Source: CBDAMZ01 sp965197375
Lineage (GTDB): Bacteria; Acidobacteriota; Vicinamibacteria; Vicinamibacterales; UBA8438
Length of the DNA: 64,000 nt
Direction: 5' to 3'
Assembly: GCA_965197375.1 (NCBI GenBank)
Contig: CBDAMZ010000007.1
Span: 124,001 to 188,000, forward strand
Position 1 is the stretch's first letter; every line of letters begins with the position of its first letter. Below, one piece after another: positions 42,659 through 51,195 of this stretch. The notes beneath the pieces are model-generated. The model saw only the letters and a program-made list of their open reading frames with translations, did not search any database and was not told the DNA's origin. The position numbers were made by a program, and so were the translations under genes.

Positions 42659-43294
42659 CTAGTCAACCGCGAAGCAGTAGTAGTATCCGTTGCCGCCGGT
42701 GGCCTGCAGGTTTTCCTGGCTGCAACCCCGCGAGCCGTGTGCCGAGTTCCACGACGTCGGGTTCTGTCCGCCACCGTTGCGATCATGATGGCCAACTCGT
42801 CCGCTACCCTTGCCATTGCTCGTCCAATTCCCACAAGTGGTGTCCTCACCAGGAGGAAACGCCGCCCCGTTTAGCTGCGAGCCGGTTAGGATGTCGTGCT
42901 GATTGGGAGTGTCGCCGCGTCCGTTCACCATCTCTCCCTGTTCGGTGAGCTGGGTCTCTTTGGCGAGGTTGTTTTCGCCGTGGAGCTCGTCGACGTTCCG
43001 TGCGACCATGGTGCCTTTTGCGTTGTACCATGGGCCTGATCCGATGCGGTCACGGGCGTTGATGCCGGCCGGACCTGTGGTACTCAGGTAAGCGTGCCAG
43101 GCACGGTTACCTGAGCCAACTGTCTCGGCGAGCGTCTGGCAGTGCCGGTCGGCACCTTCCAGTCCCCCCAGGTTAGCGCCGTCACCAGGACCTGCACTAA
43201 CAATAAAAAAACTCATGTTGTTCTGCGTGAGCGTCGGGTACGCAATCAACAGGGACAACAAGATCACAGCACCAAGGAATCGCATCTTCTTCAT
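42659..43294 (-). CDS. Secreted C-type-lectin/endostatin-like domain protein
   Basis: The protein has 211 residues from ATG 43294 (MKKMRFLGAVILLSLLIA, signal peptide). The mature part is A-D-R-H-C-Q-T-L-A-E ... W-H-A-Y-L-S-T ... I-G-S-G-P-W-Y-N-A-K-G ... N-G-R-G-D ... H-D-I-L-T-G-S-Q ... C-G-N-W-T-S ... C-F-A-V-D. Four Cys residues and the N-W-T-S/W-N-S-A-H blocks resemble bacterial proteins annotated as lectins with a collagen-XV/XVIII endostatin-like fold. It would act outside the cytoplasm, perhaps binding glycans. It is divergent from the TPR gene. The function is unproven. Confidence 0.65.
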   Translation of the reverse strand: MKKMRFLGAVILLSLLIAYPTLTQNNMSFFIVSAGPGDGANLGGLEGADRHCQTLAETVGSGNRAWHAYLSTTGPAGINARDRIGSGPWYNAKGTMVARNVDELHGENNLAKETQLTEQGEMVNGRGDTPNQHDILTGSQLNGAAFPPGEDTTCGNWTSNGKGSGRVGHHDRNGGGQNPTSWNSAHGSRGCSQENLQATGGNGYYYCFAVD

Positions 43295-43440
43295 ATTGGC
43301 TCCCCCTCGACCGGCCATTGAAATTCACGGTGGTGGACGCGAATAGTGTAACCCCGAATGGGCCTGACCAACACCGTGTTCGCTGTCTTTGGGAGGGGGC
43401 AGGTAGAATATGGTGTTGGCCGCTGGATCGGCCGTCAGCT

Positions 43441-44226
43441 ATGCGTGCGTCCGTCCAAACTCCGGTGTTAAGCAGAAATGCACGATTTCTTCAAGCCGCC
43501 AGGATACTAGTAGTCGTTGTCGCCGTCTCGGCGTGGGCGTCTGAACAAAACCCGCAAGCGATCTTTGATCGCGCCATCGCCGATTTCCAGAGTGGCCGCC
43601 TTGCCGAGTCTGCCGCCGGGTTTGATAGTCTAGCGAGGCTTGCCCCTGCCACTGCGCCGCAACTCTGGCAGCGTGGTATCGTGCTCTATTACGTCGGCCG
43701 CTATGCGGACTGTCGCGCCCAGTTCGAATCCCATCGCACGGTCAACCCAAACGACGTCGAGAACGCCGCCTGGCATTTCCTGTGTGCCGCCCGCGCCGAA
43801 TCACCAGAGCGAGCCAGGGCGGTTTTGCTGCCCGTTGGGCCAGATCCGCGCGCCCCGATGCGAGAAATCTATCAGATGTTTCGTGGCACGCTTGATCCCG
43901 CAAGTGTGTTGGCGGCTGCAGGAGCTCAATGCCGCGCGCGCTTCTACGCGCAGCTCTATCTTGGCCTCTATTTCGAGGCACTGGGAGACGAGGCGCGCGC
44001 GCTCAAACACATCAGGGCGGCCGCGGCCGATCGCTATGCCGCGGTTGGCGGCTACATGCACATGGTTGCCAGGGTCCACCTCGTGTCCCGTGGTGCTAGT
44101 CCAGTTGCAGATTTCTTCGTGCAGATCGGTCGAATGGCCACCGCGGGGCCAAGAAAACCGTGGTACGATGCGGCCAAGTTGGTATCTAGCTCGAACGTAA
44201 GGAGGGGAAGATGTCCAGGTTTCTAA
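43441..44226 (+). CDS. Exported TPR-like protein
   Basis: The protein has 261 residues from ATG 43441, which begins an N-terminal hydrophobic signal (LQAARILVVVVAVSAWAS). An earlier frame start at 43318 lies in the lectin gene's upstream region and is rejected. Helical repeats start F-D-R-A-I-A-D-F-Q-S-G-R-L-A-E-S and L-W-Q-R-G-I-V-L-Y-Y-V-G-R-Y-A-D-C, typical TPR pairs. A later part, L-Y-L-G-L-Y-F-E-A-L-G-D-E-A-R-A-L, is a further repeat. It is probably periplasmic and protein-binding. Its last 16 bases overlap the lipocalin-like gene, suggesting coupled translation. Confidence 0.7.
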   Translation: MRASVQTPVLSRNARFLQAARILVVVVAVSAWASEQNPQAIFDRAIADFQSGRLAESAAGFDSLARLAPATAPQLWQRGIVLYYVGRYADCRAQFESHRTVNPNDVENAAWHFLCAARAESPERARAVLLPVGPDPRAPMREIYQMFRGTLDPASVLAAAGAQCRARFYAQLYLGLYFEALGDEARALKHIRAAAADRYAAVGGYMHMVARVHLVSRGASPVADFFVQIGRMATAGPRKPWYDAAKLVSSSNVRRGRCPGF

Positions 44227-45209
44227 TCGTGCTGGTCGGATTAGGCGCGCTCGCCGCGACGGACTGCGGAGATGCCGTTATACCTGAGGACAGCGTGCCC
44301 CAAGCGCCCGTTAACGAAGCATCCAGCGGGGATGCCGAGGATCGATTTGTCGGAACCTGGAAGTTGGTTAGCGTCGAGCGCCGTGCTACCGACGGTGAGC
44401 TTCTGCCACCACGCAGTCCGGACCCGATCGGCTTCATCATCTATGACCCGGCTGGCTATATGGGGGTGACGATCATGCAAAGCGGCCGGACGCCGTACGC
44501 CGGCGACCAGCCGACACCAGAAGAAGCGTTGGCGGCGCTGACAACGTACCTCTCTTACTTTGGCACATTCACCGTCAACGAGGCCGATGGATTCGTAACG
44601 CACCACGTGCAAGGTAGCCTGAATCCAAGGAGGATCAGTGTTGACCAGAAGCGCTTTTTTGAATTCTCTGGGAATCAGTTAACTTTGCAGCCGCCTGTCG
44701 GACCATCAGGCGTGACAGCACGGTTGACCTGGGAGCGCGTGCCAGACCTGCCAGAGGCTGAGCTGACGTCCACGCATCGCCGGCTCATTGGTTTCTACAA
44801 GATTGGGTCCGTCGAGCGCCGCACCGCCGCTGGCGAGTTAGTACCGGTGAATCAATATGACTCGGCGTTTATTATTTATACCGCCTCTGGACACATGGCT
44901 GTGCACCTGATGCGGCCTGGACGTCCAGATGCGGATTCGCAACCGACACCAGAGGCGGCGCTTGCAGCGATGCGCACGTACGGTAGCTATTTCGGGCCGT
45001 ATTCTGTCAACGTGGATGAGGGCTATTTCGTGCATCACAGAATCGGCAATCTCAACCCGGGTTCGATCGGGACGGATGCACAACGTTTCTATGAGTTGAG
45101 CGACACTCGGTTGGTTCTGAGACCTCCTCCGACGGTGGTCGATGGTGAGCAGGTGCAGAGCGCTCTTACGTGGGAGCGTCTCAGCCAATGGGAGCCGCGG
45201 GGTCCTTAG
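44211..45209 (+). CDS. Exported protein with two lipocalin-like domains
   Basis: The protein has 332 residues. The N-terminus SRFLIVLVGLGALAATDCGD may be a lipoprotein signal with Cys19. Two repeats of one domain follow: F-V-G-T-W-K-L-V-S-V-E-R-R (about residues 45-57) and L-I-G-F-Y-K-I-G-S-V-E-R-R (about 191-203). Each then has I-I-Y-x-x-x-G-x-M and Q-P-T-P-E-x-A-L-A-A ... Y-x-x-Y-F-G ... V-x-H-H. This is the Lipocalin_5-like family seen in small secreted proteins; tandem duplication is visible within the gene. It may bind a small hydrophobic ligand, but no ligand can be named. It is convergent with the sialidase-like gene 2 bp downstream. Confidence 0.75.
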   Translation: MSRFLIVLVGLGALAATDCGDAVIPEDSVPQAPVNEASSGDAEDRFVGTWKLVSVERRATDGELLPPRSPDPIGFIIYDPAGYMGVTIMQSGRTPYAGDQPTPEEALAALTTYLSYFGTFTVNEADGFVTHHVQGSLNPRRISVDQKRFFEFSGNQLTLQPPVGPSGVTARLTWERVPDLPEAELTSTHRRLIGFYKIGSVERRTAAGELVPVNQYDSAFIIYTASGHMAVHLMRPGRPDADSQPTPEAALAAMRTYGSYFGPYSVNVDEGYFVHHRIGNLNPGSIGTDAQRFYELSDTRLVLRPPPTVVDGEQVQSALTWERLSQWEPRGP

Positions 45210-45211
45210 AA

Positions 45212-46355
45212 TTAGAAAATCAGGAGGAAGGTGCCGTCCGCCTGAGCAACTGCCGTTGGCAGACTCCCGCTTGGAATAGTTACGTTCCCGCCGCCCTGTC
45301 GTTGCGTAGGGTGGCCGCTGGCGTCGAAGGCTTGCCAGTGGAGCGTCCCGCCGGCTCTCAAACCTGGCCCATCACCCCACGCAAGCAGTGTGTCGCCTTG
45401 GCGATTTACCGCTACGGCTGGGTTCTTGCGACGATACCGAGCGGTCCCTGCTGGCGAGAAGGCAGTGCCCAGTCGGTCAACGTCCGCAACGTGGACCTGT
45501 CCTTCCGTTTCCCACGCCACCTTGATCGTGTTTGGGCCCTGACTCATGGTCGTAGTAGACACGGGACACGTTCTGACTTCCCAAGGGTGAATCAGCTGGT
45601 CAGAGAAGGTAGCGCCGTCGTCTGTCGATGTTAGGAGTCGGAGGCCACGGCGTAAATTATCGCCCGCTCCCCGATAGGACACCCATACGGTGCCGGTCCC
45701 GTTGCTGAGTGCGCTTAGGCCGCAGCACGCACACGCGCCCTCGACTTCCTGGTTGATGCGCTGCGCCGCTTCGAAGGTCGCCCCATTGTCGCGTGATGTC
45801 GCTACATAGACGGCACGGCGCGCGTCTTCGTCGGCGCCGGCGTGCCAGAAAACGTGCACGTTACCTGCACGGTCAGCGGTGACCGTCGGACCGGCTTCGA
45901 CTCCCTGTTCGTCGTGGCTTCCAAGGTTCCGCTGAGGCTCAAAACCGGTGCCGTCCAGCGTGGTTCGTGTGTAGAAGATCCGGACAGGATCTGAACGGAA
46001 CCAGACGATGTGGAGTCTGGTTCCGTCGCCCAGGGCAAGTTGCCCGCCATCAATCGGACCGATTCCTGTCACCGTATGCGCTCGACTGTTGACACGCTTC
46101 GGCTGAGACCAGGCAGAGTCATTACGCTCGCGCTTCATATACAGGAGGTTCCCGCTGCTCATGGCGCCTCGGAAGGCGACGAGGTGCACAGTCTCAGAGG
46201 CGTCGATGACGGCTTGTGGCATCCGGCTACCTTTGGGGAACTCGAAGGAGAATTACCGATTCACTTGTCCAAATCCAGATTGCCGCGATCACTGAAACGA
46301 GCGTGAGGACCGCGACGCTGATGATGACTCGCCTGATTGGTTTCAGACTACGCAT
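45212..46355 (-). pseudogene. BNR-repeat sialidase-like exported protein, frameshift near 46240
   Basis: The main frame (45212-46222) holds a six-bladed propeller with Asp-box-like turns: S-R-D-N-G-A-T-F-E, S-T-D-D-G-A-T-F-S and V-T-A-D-R-A-G-N-V-H-V-F-W. It has no signal. Upstream on the same strand, ATG 46355 starts R-S-L-K-P-I-R-R-V-I-I-S-V-A-V-L-T-L-V-S-V-I-A-A-I-W, a membrane/signal segment ending at TAG 46229-46231 in another frame. F-P-K-G-S-R-M-P-Q-A-V-I-D then continues in the propeller frame. A one-base change near 46235-46250 would join them. Catalytic residues of true sialidases could not be confirmed. The propeller could still be made from ATG 46222 but without export. Confidence 0.6.
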
Positions 46356-46670
46356 AAAGTCGAGCAAGGACAGGTTCTGCCTAGCCGTTCGGGCTAATAA
46401 CCCCATTGTAGGCTAACAGCGACTCTTTCCTGGGAGTCAGGCGGCGAATCTAGAGTGAGCGAGAAAAGGGGCCGGGGTCGTCAGTCGTTATGAGCGCTAT
46501 CAGTTCTGCGTGCTGTTGCCGCCCCCGTCCTGTGTCGTGCATGTGTGCGTCAACGATTCTACGCTCGGCTCGACGAGCTCGCCAACGCGACTATTCCAGA
46601 CCTGGCACGTCTGGTGCTCCACATGGCGCGGGCCGGCTGTGTTAAGGTGAGCTGACACGCTGAGTGAGCC
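46356..46670. other. Divergent intergenic region
   Basis: This lies between the sialidase-like gene (leftward) and the PD40 propeller (rightward). No convincing gene or RNA was seen. It should contain both promoters, but no clear box pair stands out. Confidence 0.4.
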
Positions 46671-47717
46671 ATGCGTAGCACGAGCTACGTCGTCGCGGCA
46701 GTCGCGGCGGCGATGATGATCGTGGGCGCCTGTTATGGGCCGGCCGCCGTCGGTTCATGGATTCCTGGTGCCACGCGTCTGTATACAAGATGGGTTCCAC
46801 CGAAGCCTCCACCGCAGCTGGGTGGTGTCTTAGACAAAGAACGATCAGCGTTCCGTGATCTCGGGAAAGAACTCAGAGGTCGTATGGTGTGGTCGTCGAA
46901 CCGCGGGGGCGACCACGAGCTGTACCTAGTAGATCTCACGACAGGTGACGAGCGACGTCTAACTCATCACCCTCACGTCGACTTCTTCTCACGATTCTCT
47001 CCTGACGGCGGTCAAATTTCATTCTTGCGGAGCCAACGAGAATGGGTGTCGTTTCGCGAGGATGAATCCTGGGATCTCTATGTGATGAATGCCGATGGAA
47101 CCGGTGAGAGGCTACTCGCCCGGGAGGCCTATCACTCGACGTGGGTACCGGACGGATCCGGGCTCGTCTTCGTCCGCCAGAACCAGATTATCCGGTACGA
47201 CCTGTCGACTGGAAGCGAGGTAGTCCTGCATGATGGGGCGGACCCGCCCACGAGCGGCCGTGTCGAGGAGCCCGAGCTTCTTACCGACACGTTGGTGAGT
47301 ATTACCCTTCGCGGTGTTTTAGATGAAACTGTAGGCGTGCTAGATCTTGCAGCTGGCACCTATACGCCGATGTCAACGGCGCGTGCCTGTCAGATTACCT
47401 GGGTTCCGGGATGTCATCATCTGGTGTGGATCGATGGTAATGGGCGCGGCGGTACCCGCGTCATGCAAGCGACACTTGAGGAGGGACGGGAGGAGGTGCT
47501 GATGGACCTCCCGCACGAGTACAGCCACGAGTATTTCCCTCGGGTCACCGTGGGTGGCGAGTGGCTCATCTGGGGCGCTTCGGCAGAAGGGCACGAGCAC
47601 GACCGCGCCGATTACGAACTGTTCGCCTGGAAAGTCGGCCGGCCGTGGTCGGCCGCTATTAGACTTACCCACTCGAAGGCAAACGATCAGTGGCCTGATC
47701 TTACCGTTGTCGACTAA
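46671..47717 (+). CDS. Exported PD40/TolB-like beta-propeller protein
   Basis: The protein has 348 residues. A signal peptide (RSTSYVVAAVAAAMMIVGAC) has Cys21 as a possible lipid site. WD40-like PD40 blades are seen at W-S-S-N-R-G-G-D-H-E-L-Y-L-V-D (about residues 74-88), F-S-P-D-G-G-Q-I-S-F-L, W-D-L-Y-V-M-N-A-D-G-T, W-V-P-D-G-S-G-L-V-F-V and later copies. Such propellers act as periplasmic scaffolds or domains of peptidases; no peptidase domain is present. It is convergent with the large CehA-type gene 41 bp away, which also has PD40 blades. Confidence 0.78.
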   Translation: MRSTSYVVAAVAAAMMIVGACYGPAAVGSWIPGATRLYTRWVPPKPPPQLGGVLDKERSAFRDLGKELRGRMVWSSNRGGDHELYLVDLTTGDERRLTHHPHVDFFSRFSPDGGQISFLRSQREWVSFREDESWDLYVMNADGTGERLLAREAYHSTWVPDGSGLVFVRQNQIIRYDLSTGSEVVLHDGADPPTSGRVEEPELLTDTLVSITLRGVLDETVGVLDLAAGTYTPMSTARACQITWVPGCHHLVWIDGNGRGGTRVMQATLEEGREEVLMDLPHEYSHEYFPRVTVGGEWLIWGASAEGHEHDRADYELFAWKVGRPWSAAIRLTHSKANDQWPDLTVVD

Positions 47718-47758
47718 CCGTTATTGCGAAGCTCGGGGGTGACTTTAACGACACTCCG

Positions 47759-50329
47759 TCAAGGTTGTGTGCCGCCGGTCTGTCCGGCCTCACGAGCGAA
47801 CTTCCGGTAAATCTGACGCGCCTCGTCAAACTGCGCGAACACGTGGCCTCGCTCTTGCTGGGAGCGCCAACCCGGCCATGCCTCGGCTATCTCATGGAGC
47901 TTGTCTATCCATTGGATTGAGTACTCGGCTGCTGCACGACTTCGAATAGGTTGGTCTCCGACCGTGAGCCATACCGGATTTGTGAACGCTTGCGCAAATG
48001 AAGCGTCGAGCGGGAACCGCTCGTCTGGACTTCCTGCCACCCGCAGATGGTACCAACCGCTCCTCGAGACCCGTAGCGTCGTCTCATAGTCGGCACTCGT
48101 TCGGTCTGGACTGAGTGGAACGTCAGCCACTTCCTCGCCATTAAATATGAGGGTGGCGGTTTCGAGTGGTGTGATCGAGCGGACATGAACCTGCACTTTG
48201 ACGCTACCCCCGCTGCTCGGTAGACCCACTGTTTCTCCAGGTATCCTCCCGTTGACTGTGAGCTCGACTAGCGGTCCGGTTGAGACGAACGCACGGCCAG
48301 CCCGAACCCCTTCCAACCAGGCGTCCATGTCGAGCCCTCGGTCACCGGTGCGAACATAGGTCTGGGTCGAGCCGACTAGCTTGTATCGATGCATGTCGCT
48401 GACGGAGTCTTCGCCACCGACGGCCGAGACTTTCAGACCGTTGTTCCAGGCAGCGTACAGGGGAAAAAATCCTGCCATGCTCGCCCCCGACCATTCGACT
48501 GCATCTGTTGTGCCTAAGGCCGCGTCGACCATAAACCCTTTAGCACCGCTAAGGTTGCCATCGAGTGGGTCGCTATTTCCGCCAAAAGCGTGGACGTAGC
48601 CCACCGTGGCCCCTTGCCTTTTAGCCTTTCGGAACATATCGGTGTTGCTCGGATAAGGACTTCCAATGGCGGTGCCTTCATAGCCAGCTGCGTAGGGCGA
48701 GATGAGGTGGTCGCGCAGGCCGATGAAGAAAACGTGGCCATAGAGCAGCGGTCGATATTCCTCGCCCACGATCAGGAGACGGTCTGGAGTCGAGAGGGGG
48801 TGCGGCCCTCCACCTCTTATAAAGAACTGATGATCGAGAATCCGATTGTCTTTGTTGGCCATGAGCTCGTTGACGATGTCTTGGTCTTCTGCCTCGGACA
48901 TCATCATCAAGTTTTCGAGCGTGTTGTGGAGATTGCCTCCGTAGTTCATGTGCACGTGCATCGAGCCGTTGTGCCAACCCTTCGCCGTCATGTCGGTCAG
49001 TCGTTTCAACTCTACCGTAAGCGCAGTCACGTTATTCGGCTCGATCTCGGCCTCCAACTCTTGGGGCACGAACTCGAATCCCTTAACGACGGTGAGATTC
49101 ACGCGGCCTGGGGGAAGCGCTACCGTGAACGCACCCGTCGTGTGGAAGATCGGATCACCAGCCCTACTGATACGAGCATAGGCGTCAGAGGGGGCGTAGA
49201 GTTTTCCATCAGACGCCGTCAGGTGGATGCGAGACCCGGCGAGGTGACCATTTATCTGGGTCTGCATCGACAAGATACCCATCGGCCGTTTCCACCGGCG
49301 ATCAGCGATCGCCACTGTCTTTTGCTCTCCTCCATGGGTTTCGAGCAGGGCCAGTTGTGGTAGTCCCTGTTCGTTTGAGATGTAGGCGATCCATTCGCCG
49401 TCAGGAGACCACTGTGGATGGAAGGCGTCATGCTCGAAAAACGTCATTTTGTACGGCTCGCCTCCCGTGGTCGGTTGCACGTACAGGTTACTGAACTGAT
49501 CGGCCGCGCCGCGGTGCGACGAGTAAATAAATCGCTTGCCGTCAATCGAGACGTTAGGACGTGCCCGATAGAGCGTCTGTTCTGACAAAACTGTCTGGGC
49601 TTTGTCGATACCGCTTGCTATGGCCGGCACTCGTAAGACGTTTCCTGATCCAAGCGGGACACCTCGGTTCGACACCAACAGCAGCTCATTACCGCTTGGC
49701 ATCCAGGCTGGCGTGATGTGCATGTCCCACTCGCCGAAGGAGAGGCGGTTGCTTTCGTACGAGTGGTCAGTGGTCACTGCCATGGCGTCGCCAGTCCACC
49801 GGCCGTTGGCAATCGGTCGAACATAGACGTTGAAATAGCCGTTCGGTTGGGTCGACACGTAGGCCAGCTTCGTGGCATCTGGTGAGAAGACGGGATCGAC
49901 ATAGACGAAGCTGTCGTCGGTGAGCGGCCAGCTCTCGCCGCTCTCAACATCAAGAATCTCAAGTTGGATCGTCTGCCCCCCGTCGTCAGCGCTGTAGACG
50001 ATCCATCGTCCGTCGGGCGACCAGTTTGGCAACGAGTGGTACTTTGCGTTGTACGTAAGTTCGTGAGCGATTCCCGTTGCTGGATCGACCTTCCAGATCG
50101 ATCCACCCATCGCGACGGCGATCCACCGTCCATCTGGGGACCAGGCCGGCGCCCACGGCGTCGAACTCGGCGCCGGTGGAAAATAGTAGTTATGCATGTG
50201 ACCGCCGCCGTGCCGCGAGGATGGGTACGGCTGTCCTGATTGGGCGACGAGCGTGGAAGTGACGAGCAGTACTGCAACGGCGCCGGATCCGGCGAGGCGG
50301 CCCAAGAGCTGTTTCGTTCTCTCGTTCAT
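47759..50329 (-). CDS. TolB-propeller fused to a CehA/McbA-type metallohydrolase
   Basis: The protein has 856 residues with a signal peptide (LAGSGAVAVLLVTSTLVAQS). Residues about 55-390 form PD40 blades (W-S-P-D-G-R-W-I-A-V, W-S-P-D-G-R-W-I-V-Y, F-S-P-D-A-T-K-L-A-Y and others). After a beta linker comes a PHP-like hydrolase: G-S-M-H-V-H-M-N-Y-G-G (about 461-471, metal His pair), G-Y-V-H-A-F-G-G and S-A-V-G-G-E-D-S-V-S-D (about 655-665). This is the CehA/McbA family (carbaryl hydrolase relatives). It is exported; amide, ester or phosphoester hydrolysis is possible, substrate unknown. The fusion of the two modules is seen in Acidobacteriota. Confidence 0.83.
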   Translation of the reverse strand: MNERTKQLLGRLAGSGAVAVLLVTSTLVAQSGQPYPSSRHGGGHMHNYYFPPAPSSTPWAPAWSPDGRWIAVAMGGSIWKVDPATGIAHELTYNAKYHSLPNWSPDGRWIVYSADDGGQTIQLEILDVESGESWPLTDDSFVYVDPVFSPDATKLAYVSTQPNGYFNVYVRPIANGRWTGDAMAVTTDHSYESNRLSFGEWDMHITPAWMPSGNELLLVSNRGVPLGSGNVLRVPAIASGIDKAQTVLSEQTLYRARPNVSIDGKRFIYSSHRGAADQFSNLYVQPTTGGEPYKMTFFEHDAFHPQWSPDGEWIAYISNEQGLPQLALLETHGGEQKTVAIADRRWKRPMGILSMQTQINGHLAGSRIHLTASDGKLYAPSDAYARISRAGDPIFHTTGAFTVALPPGRVNLTVVKGFEFVPQELEAEIEPNNVTALTVELKRLTDMTAKGWHNGSMHVHMNYGGNLHNTLENLMMMSEAEDQDIVNELMANKDNRILDHQFFIRGGGPHPLSTPDRLLIVGEEYRPLLYGHVFFIGLRDHLISPYAAGYEGTAIGSPYPSNTDMFRKAKRQGATVGYVHAFGGNSDPLDGNLSGAKGFMVDAALGTTDAVEWSGASMAGFFPLYAAWNNGLKVSAVGGEDSVSDMHRYKLVGSTQTYVRTGDRGLDMDAWLEGVRAGRAFVSTGPLVELTVNGRIPGETVGLPSSGGSVKVQVHVRSITPLETATLIFNGEEVADVPLSPDRTSADYETTLRVSRSGWYHLRVAGSPDERFPLDASFAQAFTNPVWLTVGDQPIRSRAAAEYSIQWIDKLHEIAEAWPGWRSQQERGHVFAQFDEARQIYRKFAREAGQTGGTQP

Positions 50330-50647
50330 GACTCAGTCCTTTCAGGAGCTGACTCCCCGGGAGATTATATGCGTATGCAACTGGATGCTGATTGCCAGGG
50401 ACTCAAACGGACGGGCAATAATAGCGCAGATGTTCTATTAAGAAAAACCGAGATCACTCCAGAGTCAAGTGCGGTTCTCCCGTTGCAGGTGTTCTTTCTC
50501 GTGTTGTCCTTTCTTTGCGCAGTGCGACCAGAGCTCGGCATCCAGGTCTAGCACGGCTTGGCGCGGGCAGTGTTCTCAGCACTTGCAGGTGTTCCACTGT
50601 TTTACGGTAAGCTCTTTAAGGATTTCCATCAAGGAGTTGAGCACATC
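50330..50647. other. Divergent intergenic region
   Basis: No gene was recognised. AAGGAG at 50631-50636 lies 11 bases before ATG 50648 and marks the start of the rightward gene. Confidence 0.4.
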
Positions 50648-51097
50648 ATGTCCACACCAGTGGAAAGCGCGCAGTTAATTCTCCAGCTATTTGAGCTCCG
50701 GCGGGAATCGGTCATGAGACAGGCCCGCGCCTGGTTCGGCAGGGAGTTTAATCCGACCACGTTCGAGGAGTTCAGCCGACTCTCCACAGGGAAGAATAAC
50801 GCTTGGTTCCGGATGGTCGTGAGCTACTGGGACATGGCCGCGTCACTCGTCACTTTTGGGGCCATCGATCCGGAAATGTTCTGTGCGTCCAACGGGGAAA
50901 TCATAGTGGTGTTTGCCAAGGTCGAGCCGTTTCTGGCCGAACTTCGGCAGCAGCGGAAGGCTCCAGAATTTCTTCAACACGCAGAGAAGGTGGTTCACAT
51001 GTTTCCTGGGGCGGCTGAACGCTTGCCGCAGATCCGAGAGCAGTTTCTGGCTATGGCGTCAAGGAACGCCGGCACGGGTGTTGCCAGCGGGCAGTGA
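50648..51097 (+). CDS. Small helical protein of unknown function
   Basis: The protein has 149 residues from ATG 50648, chosen for the AAGGAG upstream; the open frame extends 30 residues further but without a binding site. It has no signal peptide or membrane helix. It reads P-V-E-S-A-Q-L-I-L-Q-L-F-E-L-R-R-E, then R-M-V-V-S-Y-W-D-M-A-A-S-L-V-T-F-G-A-I-D and E-K-V-V-H-M-F-P-G-A-A-E-R-L. It is probably cytoplasmic and all-alpha. I recall similar unannotated proteins in Acidobacteriota (possibly DUF4760-type) but cannot confirm a family. No functional link to neighbours is visible. Confidence 0.65.
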   Translation: MSTPVESAQLILQLFELRRESVMRQARAWFGREFNPTTFEEFSRLSTGKNNAWFRMVVSYWDMAASLVTFGAIDPEMFCASNGEIIVVFAKVEPFLAELRQQRKAPEFLQHAEKVVHMFPGAAERLPQIREQFLAMASRNAGTGVASGQ

Positions 51098-51195
51098 AAC
51101 GATGGGGTAAGTTAAGGTGCTCCATTCTAGGCAGTTTTATTTTGGGCGGTCAGGGTTTCGGACTAGCGTCGTTGCTTCTACTTTCGATGAACAGC

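Noticed and set aside
48590..49363. 257-residue plus-strand frame within the CehA-type gene
   Set aside because: It is antisense to a well-supported propeller/hydrolase gene and has no family features.
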